DNA of 64,000 nucleotides. Source: Saprospiraceae bacterium. Lineage in GTDB: Bacteria > Bacteroidota > Bacteroidia > Chitinophagales > Saprospiraceae. The position numbers were made by a program, and so were the translations under genes. Under the pieces are notes generated by a model, which searched no databases, had not been told where the DNA came from, and saw only the letters and a list, made by a program, of their open reading frames with translations. Positions 19,011 through 28,629 of the stretch are shown here, one piece after another (position 1 is the stretch's first letter; each line of letters opens with the position of its first letter). The stretch lies in contig JADKEB010000013.1 in NCBI GenBank assembly GCA_016718205.1, positions 131,422 to 195,421 of the forward strand, written 5' to 3'.

Positions 19011-19225
19011 ATATTCGCTGAGTATTTCTTTTCTAGTGTTATATAATGTTATTTTAAATAATTCGAAATTTAGTAAAGTCTTTTTTAAAAAAATACATTA
19101 TACCGACGATAATTTTCATTAAGAAAAATTATGTCTTCATTATACTCAAAATCAAAAAATTGACTAAGGAGTTTTTGCAAACCAATTTATTTTGAGAATA
19201 AAAATAATTTTTTTTCAAAAAGTAA

Positions 19226-19600
19226 ATGATATGGCATAGTTTCTGCGATATGCTATATATGGACATTCAGAAAATAAATCGCAGGCATTTTGTGGAGACT
19301 GATCTCTATTACAGAGTTAGTTTGGGCCTTTCTTCAAGGTTGTTGAAGTTTGAAAATGGTGTATTTCACCTGGAGGTTACCCTTGGGAGAAAATGGGATA
19401 AAAACTATAATGTAACGGCTGCTGAGATTTCCTACTCGTGGAAAATGGCCAACCCAGAACTTGAGCATGCCATAGGTTGCAAAGTATTTATTATCGATCT
19501 CAAAAAGGGTGAAAATAAGACCTTATTGATCAGAGCGGGCATCAATCCCGGATACGATGCATTTAAAGGGATTCTTTTCAGAAAAAATTATCTCAATTAG
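19226..19600 (+). CDS. Hypothetical protein upstream of the thioesterase
   Basis: 124 residues, or 113 from a second ATG at 19259 (MDIQKINRRHFVETD). Mixed alpha/beta composition with no signal or membrane segment; I do not recognise the family. It ends 49 bp before the thioesterase start and may be its operon partner. Codon use looks like that of a real gene, but it could be a remnant of something longer. Confidence 0.5.
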   Translation: MIWHSFCDMLYMDIQKINRRHFVETDLYYRVSLGLSSRLLKFENGVFHLEVTLGRKWDKNYNVTAAEISYSWKMANPELEHAIGCKVFIIDLKKGENKTLLIRAGINPGYDAFKGILFRKNYLN

Positions 19601-19649
19601 TAAAAAAGCATACAACTATGTTCAGGATATTTTACAAGCATTTCACGTA

Positions 19650-20390
19650 ATGTCGTATATCCATATAGAAAACTATACTGTCAGAACATCTGAAATCAAT
19701 CACGCAAAAAGAATACATCCTCATGCATTGATACAACTGATGCAGGAATCATCCATGCAGCACACTATCGGTATGAAAGTCTCACTATGGGATCTGCAGG
19801 ACATGCAAGGTAGCTGGGTTTTACTCAAGATGGATGTCAGATTTTACTCATTACCCTTACTCAATGATACAATCACTATAGAAACATTCCCTTCGGGCAA
19901 AGAAGGATATTTTACATACAGGGATTACTTGGTCTTCGATCGTTTTCATCAGCTGTGTGCCACTGCGTCAAGTGTCTGGACCATGATGCACACAGAGACC
20001 AGAAAGATGATCAGAATTCCGGATGAGTTTGGTAAGCTGGTCTGTCATACTGACAATCCACTTCCAAAACCTGATTTCAGACTGAGCCCAGTACTCCAAT
20101 CTGATTCAAACTTTAGCATTAAAGTGAACTATTTGCACCTTGACTGGAATGGTCATGTCAATAATGTCGCCATGTGCAGATTGATTATGGAGTCTTTAGA
20201 TCCGGATATTTTTTATCAAAAGACGTTAAAACAGCTTCTGATACAGTTTAAATCTGAAGCCATACTCGGTCAGACGCTGCTCTTTGAAAACCATCATGAT
20301 AATGAGATCAATAAAATCAGCCATTCAGTAAAAAACAGTGAAAACGGAAAAGATATAGTCCTGGCTGAAACATATTGGGTCGATATCTGA
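19650..20390 (+). CDS. Acyl-ACP thioesterase (FatA/FatB-like)
   Basis: 246 residues from MSYIHIENYT; frame further upstream overlaps the previous gene and has no homology. It releases fatty acids from acyl carrier protein. Double hot-dog fold: the first half has HPHALIQLMQESSMQHT and the second has LDWNGHVNN, the conserved Asn/His block. RVWTM-like SSVWTMMHTETRK is typical. It converges with the AlkA-like gene. Confidence 0.85.
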   Translation: MSYIHIENYTVRTSEINHAKRIHPHALIQLMQESSMQHTIGMKVSLWDLQDMQGSWVLLKMDVRFYSLPLLNDTITIETFPSGKEGYFTYRDYLVFDRFHQLCATASSVWTMMHTETRKMIRIPDEFGKLVCHTDNPLPKPDFRLSPVLQSDSNFSIKVNYLHLDWNGHVNNVAMCRLIMESLDPDIFYQKTLKQLLIQFKSEAILGQTLLFENHHDNEINKISHSVKNSENGKDIVLAETYWVDI

Positions 20391-20418
20391 ACAAGCGAAT
20401 TTGTCCTTCAGATCGTAC

Positions 20419-21036
20419 TTATTTAATCAATTCTGAATCTTTTGCTGCCCAGAGGTATCTACAGGCGTATGTTCTGAAAGGGCGCCATGGTGCAGCAATC
20501 TCTGTCAAATCCGCAATCATCTGTTTTCCGGTGGATTTCACACCATACAAAGCGATCATGTGATTTCTGATGATAAGGTCATCAAGCGGAAGCACATCTT
20601 CTCTGTACATCGAAAACATCAGGATCATCTCCACCGTCCATTTTCCCACACCTTTTATTTTGGTAAGTTCGCTGATGATTTCTTCATCTGTATGGTTTTC
20701 CCAATTGTAATCAAAAAGGTCATTATCTATAAAATGACGTGTGATATTCTGAATGTAACCTGCTTTCTGAATAGACAAGCCATAAGACCGTAGTTCATCG
20801 ATACTTTTGCTTAATATTTGAGCATGTACCGGCACTGAGTCAGTCAATGATGCAACAAACCTTCCATATATAGTGGCCGCTGCGGAAGTGGATAACTGCT
20901 GTGAAACTACAGAACGTATCAGGTCGTCGTATACACTCAATGGACTCTTATAAAACTGAATCTCACACTGATCGATGAGTACTGCTAATTGTTTATCTTG
21001 TTTGAGGTGACTGATGATGTCGGGTCTGATATCCAT
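20419..21036 (-). CDS. DNA-3-methyladenine glycosylase, AlkA-like (HhH-GPD)
   Basis: 205 residues. It removes alkylated bases from DNA. The helix-hairpin-helix is LTKIKGVGKWTVEMIL and the catalytic aspartate is in LPLDDLIIR. IRSVVSQQLSTSAA is the typical helix before it. The length fits the short AlkA form without the N-terminal domain of E. coli AlkA. It overlaps no gene and is convergent with the thioesterase (28 bp apart). Confidence 0.88.
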   Translation of the reverse strand: MDIRPDIISHLKQDKQLAVLIDQCEIQFYKSPLSVYDDLIRSVVSQQLSTSAAATIYGRFVASLTDSVPVHAQILSKSIDELRSYGLSIQKAGYIQNITRHFIDNDLFDYNWENHTDEEIISELTKIKGVGKWTVEMILMFSMYREDVLPLDDLIIRNHMIALYGVKSTGKQMIADLTEIAAPWRPFRTYACRYLWAAKDSELIK

Positions 21037-21167
21037 TAAGAAAATTACGGTTAAATAAAAAAATTACTTCAATCCATAACACAATCGGATATAATGTTGT
21101 TACAAATGAATTGAGTTTTATTTTTCAACATGATATTTCAGTTGATGTATGATTGCAACAATTATTT

Positions 21168-22235
21168 ATGTTTAGAAACGTAGTTCTGAGGATCTTGTTA
21201 TCACCTTTTGCATTGATTTATGGCATTATTATCTCATTGATCAATTTTTCATATGATACCGGATTGCTGAAATCTTCCAGGTTTAGTATTCCTGTGATAG
21301 GTGTGGGCAATCTCAGTATAGGTGGTGCAGGAAAAACGCCGCACATCGAATATCTGATCGACTTGCTAAAAGATTATATCAATGTGGCCACGCTAAGCAG
21401 GGGATATAAAAGAGAGACTTCCGGATTCCGATTGGTACAATATCATGATACAGCCTTGACAGTCGGTGATGAACCATTGCAGTATCGGCGAAAATTCAGG
21501 GATATCGTTGTAGCAGTAGCGGAGAGTCGGGCTTATGCTATTCCTCAGATCATCCAAAACTATCCGGAAACACAAACCATATTGCTGGATGATGCTTTTC
21601 AGCACCGAAGTGTACAACCTGGGTTGAATATCATGCTTACAGCTTATGATATGCTTTTTACTGATGACTACCTGCTCCCTGCCGGCAGGCTCAGAGAGTG
21701 GAGATCGGGGTATAAGCGGGCCGCCATTATCATTGTGAGCAAATGCCCTCCTGATCTGGATGAAAATACCAAAAATGCCATAAAATTAAAAATCAATCCA
21801 ACAAAAAACCAGCACGTTTACTTTTCATGTTACCAATACGATCATCCGTATAATTTTTTTAATCGGGAACAGAAAATACTTCTTGATGAATCATTGAGTA
21901 TAATTCTGTTAAGTGCTATAGCCAATACCGAATATCTGCTTACTTATCTGGAACAACATGTTCAATCCATTAATGAAATTGAATATGAAGATCATCATGT
22001 TTTTGACCGTCATGATATTGAAAAAATATCAAAAATATTCTCTAATCTGGAGAGTAACAGAAAACTTATTTTGACAACTGAAAAAGATGCCATGAGGCTT
22101 GACCTGCATAAGGATTTACTCGAAAAAATGAACATCCCGGTATACGTCCTACCGATAAAAGTAAAATTTCTAGCAGAGGAAGGTTTTGCTTTTGAAAAGG
22201 ATATTAAAGAATTCCTTCTGAATTTTATGGCGTGA
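21168..22235 (+). CDS. lpxK: Tetraacyldisaccharide 4'-kinase
   Basis: 355 residues from MFRNVVLRI. It phosphorylates the lipid A precursor at the inner membrane. An N-terminal membrane helix (LSPFALIYGIIISLINF) precedes the Walker A GNLSIGGAGKTPH. LLDDAFQHRSVQPG is the conserved catalytic/Mg block and LPAGRLRE follows. It shows that the cell makes lipid A. Confidence 0.93.
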   Translation: MFRNVVLRILLSPFALIYGIIISLINFSYDTGLLKSSRFSIPVIGVGNLSIGGAGKTPHIEYLIDLLKDYINVATLSRGYKRETSGFRLVQYHDTALTVGDEPLQYRRKFRDIVVAVAESRAYAIPQIIQNYPETQTILLDDAFQHRSVQPGLNIMLTAYDMLFTDDYLLPAGRLREWRSGYKRAAIIIVSKCPPDLDENTKNAIKLKINPTKNQHVYFSCYQYDHPYNFFNREQKILLDESLSIILLSAIANTEYLLTYLEQHVQSINEIEYEDHHVFDRHDIEKISKIFSNLESNRKLILTTEKDAMRLDLHKDLLEKMNIPVYVLPIKVKFLAEEGFAFEKDIKEFLLNFMA

Positions 22236-22238
22236 AGA

Positions 22239-22565
22239 TCACTTGAGCTTATAATCTTCCCGCACAGGATTAAAAACATCCAATATAACACAATCCGTTA
22301 CAGCTCTTCCCGAATGTGGCACATTAGAAGGAATGACGGCAACTTGCCCTGGAGTCAATAATTGTGTTTGACCATCTATGTTCATCTCAAATTCGCCGGA
22401 AAGAACATTGGATACCTGCTCATGCACATGATGGTGTTCGGGAAGCACACTTCCGGCTTTGATATTAAAATAACCGATCGTCATATTTTCAGTATGAATC
22501 AATCTTGCAACAAAACCAGGAATCAGCTCTTGCTGTTGGATATTCTCTAATGTCATAAACCCCAT
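22239..22565 (-). CDS. Small cupin-domain protein
   Basis: 108 residues (or 105 from the second Met). One cupin barrel: metal motif 1 is PEHHHVHEQV and motif 2 is IPSNVPHSG. It could be a metal-binding sensor or a small dioxygenase-like protein. It is convergent with lpxK (3 bp apart) and 26 bp downstream of leuA, so it may be co-transcribed with leuA. Confidence 0.8.
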   Translation of the reverse strand: MGFMTLENIQQQELIPGFVARLIHTENMTIGYFNIKAGSVLPEHHHVHEQVSNVLSGEFEMNIDGQTQLLTPGQVAVIPSNVPHSGRAVTDCVILDVFNPVREDYKLK

Positions 22566-22591
22566 AAAGCTGTATTAATTTTCAATATCTT

Positions 22592-23755
22592 TTAAGTCAA
22601 CGAGTATATTCTTTCCTGATACAACACTTCCAGATCATCATCTACTACTTCTTTCTGACGGTCAGCCAGCTCGAGAAAATGTATATAGGCAACATCCAGT
22701 GCATCTTTGGTGAGGTTGTGGCCCAATTCCTTAAACCGGTAAGCTAACGCAGCACGTCCCGATCTGGCGGTAAGTATGATTGATGACTGATCCACTCCCA
22801 CATCTGCGGGATTCATGATTTCATAAGTGTCCCTTTGTTTGATGACACCGTCCTGATGTATACCGGAAGAATGGGCAAAAGCATTTGCGCCAACAATGGC
22901 TTTATTGGCTTGTACGGGCATACCCATGGTCTCTGATACAAGTAGACTCATAGATTTCAGCATAGGTGTTTTGATATCTGTGTGATATGTGCCGCCAAAT
23001 CTTTGTTTGATGATCATGACCACTTCTTCAAGAGAAGTGTTTCCGGCTCTTTCTCCGATACCATTGATGGTACACTCTACCTGTCTTGCACCATTTTCTA
23101 CTCCGGCTATGGAGTTGGCTGTGGCCATGCCAAGGTCATTATGACAGTGTGTACTTAGTATGGCTTTATGGATTCCTTTTACATTGGCTTTGAGGTATGC
23201 TATTTTATCACCATACTCATGTGGAAGGCAGTATCCTGTTGTATCAGGTATATTGAGTACTGTCGCACCTGCCTCGATGACTGCTTCACAAACCCTGGCA
23301 AGGTATTCCGGATCGGTACGCCCTGCGTCTTCAGCATAAAACTCTACGTCTTCCACAAATGTTTTGGCGTATCTTACTGCAGCAACAGCTCTTTCCAAAA
23401 TATCTTTTCTGGTGGTGTTTAGCTTGAAAAGTATATGATTGTCAGATGTACCTATACCTGTGTGGATCCGTGGTCTTTTTGCTCCTTTCACAGCCTGGCC
23501 TGCTACTTCAATGTCTTTCATCACCGCTCTTGAGAGTCCGCAGACAGTAGCATTCTTAACTATTGCGGCCACTTCCCTTACGGCTTCAAAATCTCCGGGA
23601 CTTGAAATAGGAAATCCCGCTTCTATGATATCTACACCGAAATAATCAAGTTGTTCTGCTATAGCGAGTTTTTGTTCTTTTCTAAGTTTACATCCGGGTA
23701 CCTGCTCACCGTCTCTTAATGAGGTATCAAATATATAAATTTTTTCGGAAGACAT
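22592..23755 (-). CDS. leuA: 2-isopropylmalate synthase, short form
   Basis: 387 residues. It condenses acetyl-CoA with 2-oxoisovalerate in leucine synthesis. The TIM-barrel start is DTSLRDGEQVPG, the metal histidines are in STHCHNDLGMA and the acyl-CoA block is NGIGERAGN. The C-terminal allosteric LeuA domain of about 120 residues is absent, as in related short homologs, so leucine feedback is probably lacking. leuBCD are not adjacent. Homocitrate or citramalate synthase is a less likely alternative. Confidence 0.85.
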   Translation of the reverse strand: MSSEKIYIFDTSLRDGEQVPGCKLRKEQKLAIAEQLDYFGVDIIEAGFPISSPGDFEAVREVAAIVKNATVCGLSRAVMKDIEVAGQAVKGAKRPRIHTGIGTSDNHILFKLNTTRKDILERAVAAVRYAKTFVEDVEFYAEDAGRTDPEYLARVCEAVIEAGATVLNIPDTTGYCLPHEYGDKIAYLKANVKGIHKAILSTHCHNDLGMATANSIAGVENGARQVECTINGIGERAGNTSLEEVVMIIKQRFGGTYHTDIKTPMLKSMSLLVSETMGMPVQANKAIVGANAFAHSSGIHQDGVIKQRDTYEIMNPADVGVDQSSIILTARSGRAALAYRFKELGHNLTKDALDVAYIHFLELADRQKEVVDDDLEVLYQERIYSLT

Positions 23756-23836
23756 ATTCTTGATTTTTGGATTTATCTTTAGTTATTTTCTTTTGCATCA
23801 GGACCTTTCTGTTACATTCGGAAAACACAGAAACAG

Positions 23837-23844
23837 CAAAAGTA
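23837..23844 (-). promoter_or_regulatory. Putative -7 box of leuA
   Basis: On the minus strand TACTTTTG is an exact TAnnTTTG match, about 80 nt before the leuA start. No clear -33 TTG at proper spacing. I see no leucine-rich leader peptide or T-box in between. Confidence 0.4.
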
Positions 23845-24000
23845 GATTTCTGTTAGTAAAAAATGCGTTCTTTTAAGGCAAAGTATTACACACTTAAATA
23901 TTTAATATAAAATCACAGTATATTGATAATCAATTAAATATGGTATAATAAGTTACAATTTGAAAGATGATAAAAGTGGTGCCGACAATCGATAATGATA

Positions 24001-24034
24001 AAAAAAAACGTCTGCTCTTTTGGGGGAGCAGACG
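24001..24034 (-). terminator. Rho-independent terminator of htrA
   Basis: A 9-bp stem CGTCTGCTC / GAGCAGACG (24009-24017, 24026-24034) is followed on the minus strand by eight T. It lies about 110 nt past the protease stop. Confidence 0.85.
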
Positions 24035-24145
24035 CATCAAAACAAAACGAAAAACCAACTTTTCTTAACCAATCTAAACTTATACTTCTTTAAGGAATAT
24101 GTTTAGAATTATTCTTGAAACTAAAAATAAAATTCTAAGCATACT

Positions 24146-25309
24146 CTAAAACGATTTTCTTAACTGGACAGGCAATATGATTTCTTTACCATTTCTGTTG
24201 ACTCTGATATTGATTTTATCACCTACTTTATTATACTTCATCGTTTTTTCAATATCGTCATAATTATTGATAGGAGTGCTGTTTATCTCTACAATCACAT
24301 CTCCCGGAAGTAAACCACCCATCTGTGCAGCACTTCTTTTTTCAACTTCTTCAACATAAAACCCTTTCTTTCCTTTTAATTCAAGGTCATATTCTTTTAC
24401 GATTTCATCATTGACATCGTAGCCACCAACACCAAGATTTGTTCTCTCGATGTTGCCGCCTTTATCTGTGATGTCCTTGATTATTTTTTTTACAATTTTT
24501 GAAGGAATTGCAAATGAATATCCAGCAAATACTCCGGTAGGAGTAGCAATAGCTGTATTAATACCTATCAGTTCACCTTGCAGATTGACCAAAGCACCGC
24601 CACTATTACCAGGGTTGATGGCGGCATCGGTCTGGATAAACTCTTCTATGGCTTTTTCATTTCTTATGATATCCAGTGACCTTCCTTTAGCACTTACTAT
24701 GCCAGCAGTCACCGTGGATGTAAGGTATCCAAAAGGATTACCCACCGCCAGTACCCACTCACCAACTTGTACCTTTTCAGAGTCGCCTACTTTTATAGGA
24801 AGCAGATTGCCTGTGTTTTCTATTTTAATGACAGCAAGGTCTGTAGATTCATCAGTACCTATCTTTTTTGCGGAGTATTTTTTGCCATTAGCATCTGTCA
24901 CTGTGATTTTATCAGCAAAACCTACTACGTGATTATTGGTGACGATATAGCCATCTGATGAATATATTACACCTGATCCGCTACCATTTTTAGGGTAAAA
25001 ATTGTTGCCTCCAAAAATATCATCAAATCCAAAAAAATCAAAATACGGGTCGCGTCTTTGATTTTTTCTTTTTGCATTTACCTGTTCATCACTTTCTTCT
25101 GCGAAGATATGTACAACAGATCCGGTCGATTTTTTTGCGCTCTCGACAAAATCACTCCCGGTATATGGAACCGGTGACATATTAAAATTAGTAAAAGTAG
25201 CTCTTGGTATATCTGATGTGTCAGTTTCGGTTTCTGAAAACTTCAGACCGGCCAAGACGATCAGACCACCGGCTATACCTGCCATCAGTAACTGAAAAAA
25301 TGTCTTCAT
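24146..25309 (-). CDS. DegP/HtrA-type periplasmic serine protease
   Basis: 387 residues. An N-terminal membrane/signal helix (LLMAGIAGGLIVLAGL) precedes a trypsin-like domain with His in NNHVVG, Asp in STDLAVIKI and Ser in NPGNSGGAL. One PDZ domain follows (GFYVEEVEKRSAAQMGGL...GDVIVEIN). It degrades or refolds damaged envelope proteins. A single PDZ makes it DegS-like in layout, while sequence style follows Bacteroidota DegQ-like enzymes. Confidence 0.92.
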   Translation of the reverse strand: MKTFFQLLMAGIAGGLIVLAGLKFSETETDTSDIPRATFTNFNMSPVPYTGSDFVESAKKSTGSVVHIFAEESDEQVNAKRKNQRRDPYFDFFGFDDIFGGNNFYPKNGSGSGVIYSSDGYIVTNNHVVGFADKITVTDANGKKYSAKKIGTDESTDLAVIKIENTGNLLPIKVGDSEKVQVGEWVLAVGNPFGYLTSTVTAGIVSAKGRSLDIIRNEKAIEEFIQTDAAINPGNSGGALVNLQGELIGINTAIATPTGVFAGYSFAIPSKIVKKIIKDITDKGGNIERTNLGVGGYDVNDEIVKEYDLELKGKKGFYVEEVEKRSAAQMGGLLPGDVIVEINSTPINNYDDIEKTMKYNKVGDKINIRVNRNGKEIILPVQLRKSF

Positions 25310-25431
25310 TGGTTCTAAAATTTGAGACTATAAACGATTTAATAGGTAGAAGGATTATTCCATGTATACTTTTTAACACAACCTTAACTCAATAATTGAT
25401 TTACTCTTTTTTAGGTAAGAGCCCATGTTAG

Positions 25432-25684
25432 AGTATGTTTAAACTTTTATCATTTAGCTCCAAGTGGCAAATTTAATTTTAGCCATCGTTATATTTTTCG
25501 CCGTACCGCGTCAAGCTATGCTTGAACTTCCGGCTATATTCAGTATTCGCTGCGAGCACTGCTGCGTTCCTTCTTTATTGAGTAAAGTTTTTCTCAATTC
25601 TCGTCACAGACGAGACCATTCAGTCATCTTGTCCAAAATTAAATTTTCTCACTTTCGCTCAAACATAAAAATTTAAACATACTC
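25432..25684. mobile_element. Miniature inverted-repeat element, family A, copy 1 (253 bp)
   Basis: Ends GAGTATGTTTAAA / TTTAAACATACTC, flanked by TTA (25429-25431 and 25685-25687). One inner end reads TCATTTAGCTCCAAGTGGCAAA, the other CTCACTTTCGCTCAAACATA. A near-palindrome TCAAGCTATGCTTGA lies inside. No protein is encoded. It sits between the divergent htrA and sigma-factor genes and may affect their promoters. Confidence 0.8.
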
Positions 25685-25788
25685 TTAGACAATCTGAAAT
25701 AGAATTGATTACTTTTAATTTTTTTTTGAAAACATGACGATTTTAATTGCTTATTGGGAAAAATTACAGCTTTTCACGCACTAAGTTA

Positions 25789-25796
25789 TATATTTG
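25789..25796 (+). promoter_or_regulatory. Putative -7 box of the sigma-factor cluster
   Basis: TATATTTG, 123 bp before the sigma-factor ATG. No good -33 element at standard spacing, which may mean control by another factor or by the sigma factor itself. Confidence 0.4.
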
Positions 25797-25918
25797 CGTG
25801 ACTTTTTGAATTTTTATCGTCTGCATTAGACATATAAAACTGTAAAAAATATTAACAGGCTTTTATTTTGATATTTAATCTCTTAAACCCCATTTTGACT
25901 ACTCCGTCGTTCAAAACT

Positions 25919-26473
25919 ATGAGCGATGAAGAAGCACTTGAACAATATCTGTTGTCTCAGAATGTAAATTACTTTAACCTGTTGTATGACAGATATACAG
26001 ATAAAGTATATGCCAAATGTATATCCATGTTGAGGGACCAGGAACTTGCCGAGGATGCTACTCAGGAAATATTTGTAAAAATCTTGCTGAGTCTATCTAA
26101 ATTTAATGGAAAATCAAAATTTTCTACATGGTTGTACTCCATAACATACAATTACTGTATTGATCAAATACGGAAAGTGAAAAAGGAAAATACGGTTACA
26201 GTCAATGACTTTAGTCGCATAGATCAGATCGATGATGATATGTATGATTCAGAAATAAAGGAAACGAATGTATTCAGGCTGAAAGAAGTCATGGAAAGGT
26301 TGAGTGCAGAAGATAAAAGTATCTTAATGATGAAATATCAGGATGATTTGTCTATCAGGGATATATGTAACATTCTGGATAAGACAGAGTCAGCTGTCAA
26401 AATGAAGATACTTAGGGCAAAAGAGAAATTTTTAAAAATTTATCACCATGAATTTAAAGAATTAGCTTCTTAA
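25919..26473 (+). CDS. ECF-type RNA polymerase sigma factor
   Basis: 184 residues from MSDEEALEQYL. Region 2 is FNLLYDRYTDKVYAKCISML...AEDATQEIFVK...FSTWLYSITYNYCIDQIRK and region 4 is LSAEDKSILMMKYQDDLSIRD...ESAVKMKILRAKEK. No separate anti-sigma gene with a recognisable zinc domain follows; the next gene is a 78-residue protein. The cluster points to a role in membrane-tension or envelope response, by inference. Confidence 0.88.
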   Translation: MSDEEALEQYLLSQNVNYFNLLYDRYTDKVYAKCISMLRDQELAEDATQEIFVKILLSLSKFNGKSKFSTWLYSITYNYCIDQIRKVKKENTVTVNDFSRIDQIDDDMYDSEIKETNVFRLKEVMERLSAEDKSILMMKYQDDLSIRDICNILDKTESAVKMKILRAKEKFLKIYHHEFKELAS

Positions 26474-26496
26474 ACCTTTTTCAAAGTTATAGCAAA

Positions 26497-26733
26497 ATGA
26501 AAAAAAACAGTTTTAAAGAGCTGGAATCTTTATATATCCAAGGCCGAAGTACAGGTGCGCAGGAAACCCGACAGAAAATAGAATCCAACATTCATCTTTT
26601 TGGATTTATCAGCAATATTCTTGATGTATATTTGCCCAAAGCAGGCAATGTAATACAGTCATTAGGGAGCTTCAAAACAGAAAAAAATATGTCTGACCTA
26701 ACAAATAACTCTGATAAAAATTCTAAAATATGA
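26497..26733 (+). CDS. Small protein between sigma factor and MscS channel
   Basis: 78 residues, mostly helical and polar with a short hydrophobic middle (IHLFGFISNILDVYLPKAG). It starts 23 bp after the sigma gene and overlaps the channel gene start by 4 bp, so it is translated with both. Its place is where an anti-sigma factor would be, but it has no clear membrane helix or zinc motif. Family not recognised. Confidence 0.65.
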   Translation: MKKNSFKELESLYIQGRSTGAQETRQKIESNIHLFGFISNILDVYLPKAGNVIQSLGSFKTEKNMSDLTNNSDKNSKI

Positions 26734-27569
26734 TATTATTAGCAAAGTTTAATCTCATGTTTGGGGCTGATATTCAAAAAGCATTATTGGATATGCTTTT
26801 AAGTATGGTGTCTGCTATCCCCAGATTTATTACAGCAGCGATAATTCTTATCATTGGGTATGTCTTTGGCAAAATGGTCATGAAACTTGTCTCCAAGGCA
26901 ATAGAAAAATCAGGAATCAACAAATTCGGAGAACAATTAAATAATATTGATATTCTGGCAAAAAACAATATCAGCATCAAGATTAGTACGGTTTTGGGTA
27001 AAATGGTGTATTACTGTATTATGCTGATATTTGTTATGACTGCTGTGGGCGCATTAGATATGCCTGTACTGGCAGACTTAATTCAAAATTTTATCATATT
27101 TATTCCAAATCTTATTGCAGCATTTATCATACTTCTTGGTGGACTTCTTCTTGCTGACACTCTAAAAAATATAGTACATGCTACTTGTAAGTCATTAGGA
27201 ATGCCCTCTGCAAATATTATCGCGTCGTTTGTTTTTTATTTTATTTTTGTCAATGTCATAATCGTAGCCTTGTCTCAGGCGAAGATTAATACTGAGTTTT
27301 TTGGCCAAAATATTTCTATCATCATAGCCGGAGGTGTTTTGGCTTTTTCAATAGGATATGGATTTGCCTCCAAAGATTTGGTAGCCAGCTTTCTGGCTTC
27401 ATACTATACCAAAGACAAACTGAATGTAGGCGACAAAGTGACATTAAATGGTGTAACAGGTACCATTTCCAATGTTGATAAATCTTCCGTAACTATTCGA
27501 TCAGAAAATAAATCCGTTATCATCCCATTGAATAAAATCCTTCAGGATAATATTGAAATTCATTTATAA
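26730..27569 (+). CDS. Small-conductance mechanosensitive channel (MscS family)
   Basis: 279 residues with four hydrophobic segments (residues about 10-40, 85-110, 120-150 and 170-190). The pore helix region is IIIAGGVLAFSIGYGFASKD and the beta domain is VGDKVTLNGVTGTISNVDKS. The C-terminal alpha/beta vestibule is missing or very short. It relieves turgor on osmotic down-shock. The ATG overlaps the previous stop (ATGA). Confidence 0.87.
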   Translation: MILLAKFNLMFGADIQKALLDMLLSMVSAIPRFITAAIILIIGYVFGKMVMKLVSKAIEKSGINKFGEQLNNIDILAKNNISIKISTVLGKMVYYCIMLIFVMTAVGALDMPVLADLIQNFIIFIPNLIAAFIILLGGLLLADTLKNIVHATCKSLGMPSANIIASFVFYFIFVNVIIVALSQAKINTEFFGQNISIIIAGGVLAFSIGYGFASKDLVASFLASYYTKDKLNVGDKVTLNGVTGTISNVDKSSVTIRSENKSVIIPLNKILQDNIEIHL

Positions 27570-27611
27570 ACAAACAAAACAGTTTTATTTATTCAATTAA
27601 AAACAGACAGT

Positions 27612-28517
27612 ATGAAACAGGTATTTACACTCTTATTTTTAACAATGACATTTTTTGTCAGTCAGGGTCAAACTCTGGAGGAACTCAAAAAACAAAAAGC
27701 AGACCTGGAAGCCAAAGCGGCACCCATTCAGGCACAAGCTGATGCAATCAAGGCAGAAATCTCCGGATTAAATGGTAAAATTTCATCCTTTCCAGGTTGG
27801 TACAAAGGAGCATTCGGAACATTGGGTGCCAATTTCTTGGGACGGAATCAATGGTTTGCCGCAGGAGATCTTAAAGACTCAAGAGCAACTACCCTTATGG
27901 GCAGCTTCAATGCATTTGCCAATCAGATAGAGTCAAAATATTTCTGGAGAAATGCAGGGAGTCTCAATCTCGGATGGCAAAAATTGAAAAAAGGAACAGA
28001 AACTTCTGCCAACGAACCAAAATTTGAGCCGATTGCAGATGTTTTTAATGTAACTTCATTGTTCGGTTATAATATTTCCAGTAAACTTGCGGCATCAGCT
28101 CTTGGAGAATATAGAACGTCTATCATTAGAAAATTTAATGATCCGGGATATCTTGACCTTGGGGTCGGGGTGACCTATACTCCGATGAAAAATATGATTT
28201 TTGTATTTCATCCTTTGAATTACAACTTTGTATTTGCAGAAGATAAAACAAAATTTTCCCCTTCTTTAGGGTGTAAAATTGTGGGAGATTATAATACAGA
28301 AATCTCAAAAGGAATCAACTGGAGGACAAATCTAGCCGGATTTTTTAGCTATAAAAATGCAAGTCCTTCTCTTCATAATGGAACATGGACCAACTGGTTG
28401 GGTTTCAACCTGTTTAATGGTATCGGAGTCGGTGTGGAGTTTGCATTGAGATATTCCGAGCAGGAAGTAGCAAAGACTCAAAATTACTACACTGTGGGTC
28501 TGAGTTATAAACTTTAA
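27612..28517 (+). CDS. DUF3078-type outer-membrane protein with N-terminal coiled coil
   Basis: 301 residues. Signal peptide 1-19 (LFLTMTFFVSQGQ), a coiled coil at about 22-55 (EELKKQKADLEAKAAPIQAQ...), then a beta-strand-rich domain (WYKGAFGTLGANFLGRNQWF...) that ends in TVGLSYKL as outer-membrane barrels do. Function unknown. It is 42 bp after the MscS gene and closed by a terminator, so it is the last gene of the sigma-factor operon. Confidence 0.75.
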   Translation: MKQVFTLLFLTMTFFVSQGQTLEELKKQKADLEAKAAPIQAQADAIKAEISGLNGKISSFPGWYKGAFGTLGANFLGRNQWFAAGDLKDSRATTLMGSFNAFANQIESKYFWRNAGSLNLGWQKLKKGTETSANEPKFEPIADVFNVTSLFGYNISSKLAASALGEYRTSIIRKFNDPGYLDLGVGVTYTPMKNMIFVFHPLNYNFVFAEDKTKFSPSLGCKIVGDYNTEISKGINWRTNLAGFFSYKNASPSLHNGTWTNWLGFNLFNGIGVGVEFALRYSEQEVAKTQNYYTVGLSYKL

Positions 28518-28528
28518 AACTTAAGATA

Positions 28529-28571
28529 AAACTGAAAGTTGGTGGATCTAATGCAGCCAACTTTCAGTTTT
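28529..28571 (+). terminator. Terminator of the sigma/MscS/DUF3078 operon
   Basis: Perfect 14-bp arms AAACTGAAAGTTGG (28529-28542) and CCAACTTTCAGTTT (28557-28570). The T-run is short (four), and the hairpin can also serve the opposite strand. Confidence 0.7.
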
Positions 28572-28581
28572 AGATGATGCT

Positions 28582-28629
28582 TAAATTTGTCACTTGGAGC
28601 AAAATGATAAAAGTTTAAACATCATACAC
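28582..28629. repeat. Solo end of element family A
   Basis: CACTTGGAGCAAAATGATAA and AAGTTTAAACAT match the right end of copy 60049-60227. No partner end nearby. It abuts the stop codon of the DUF819 gene. Confidence 0.55.
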
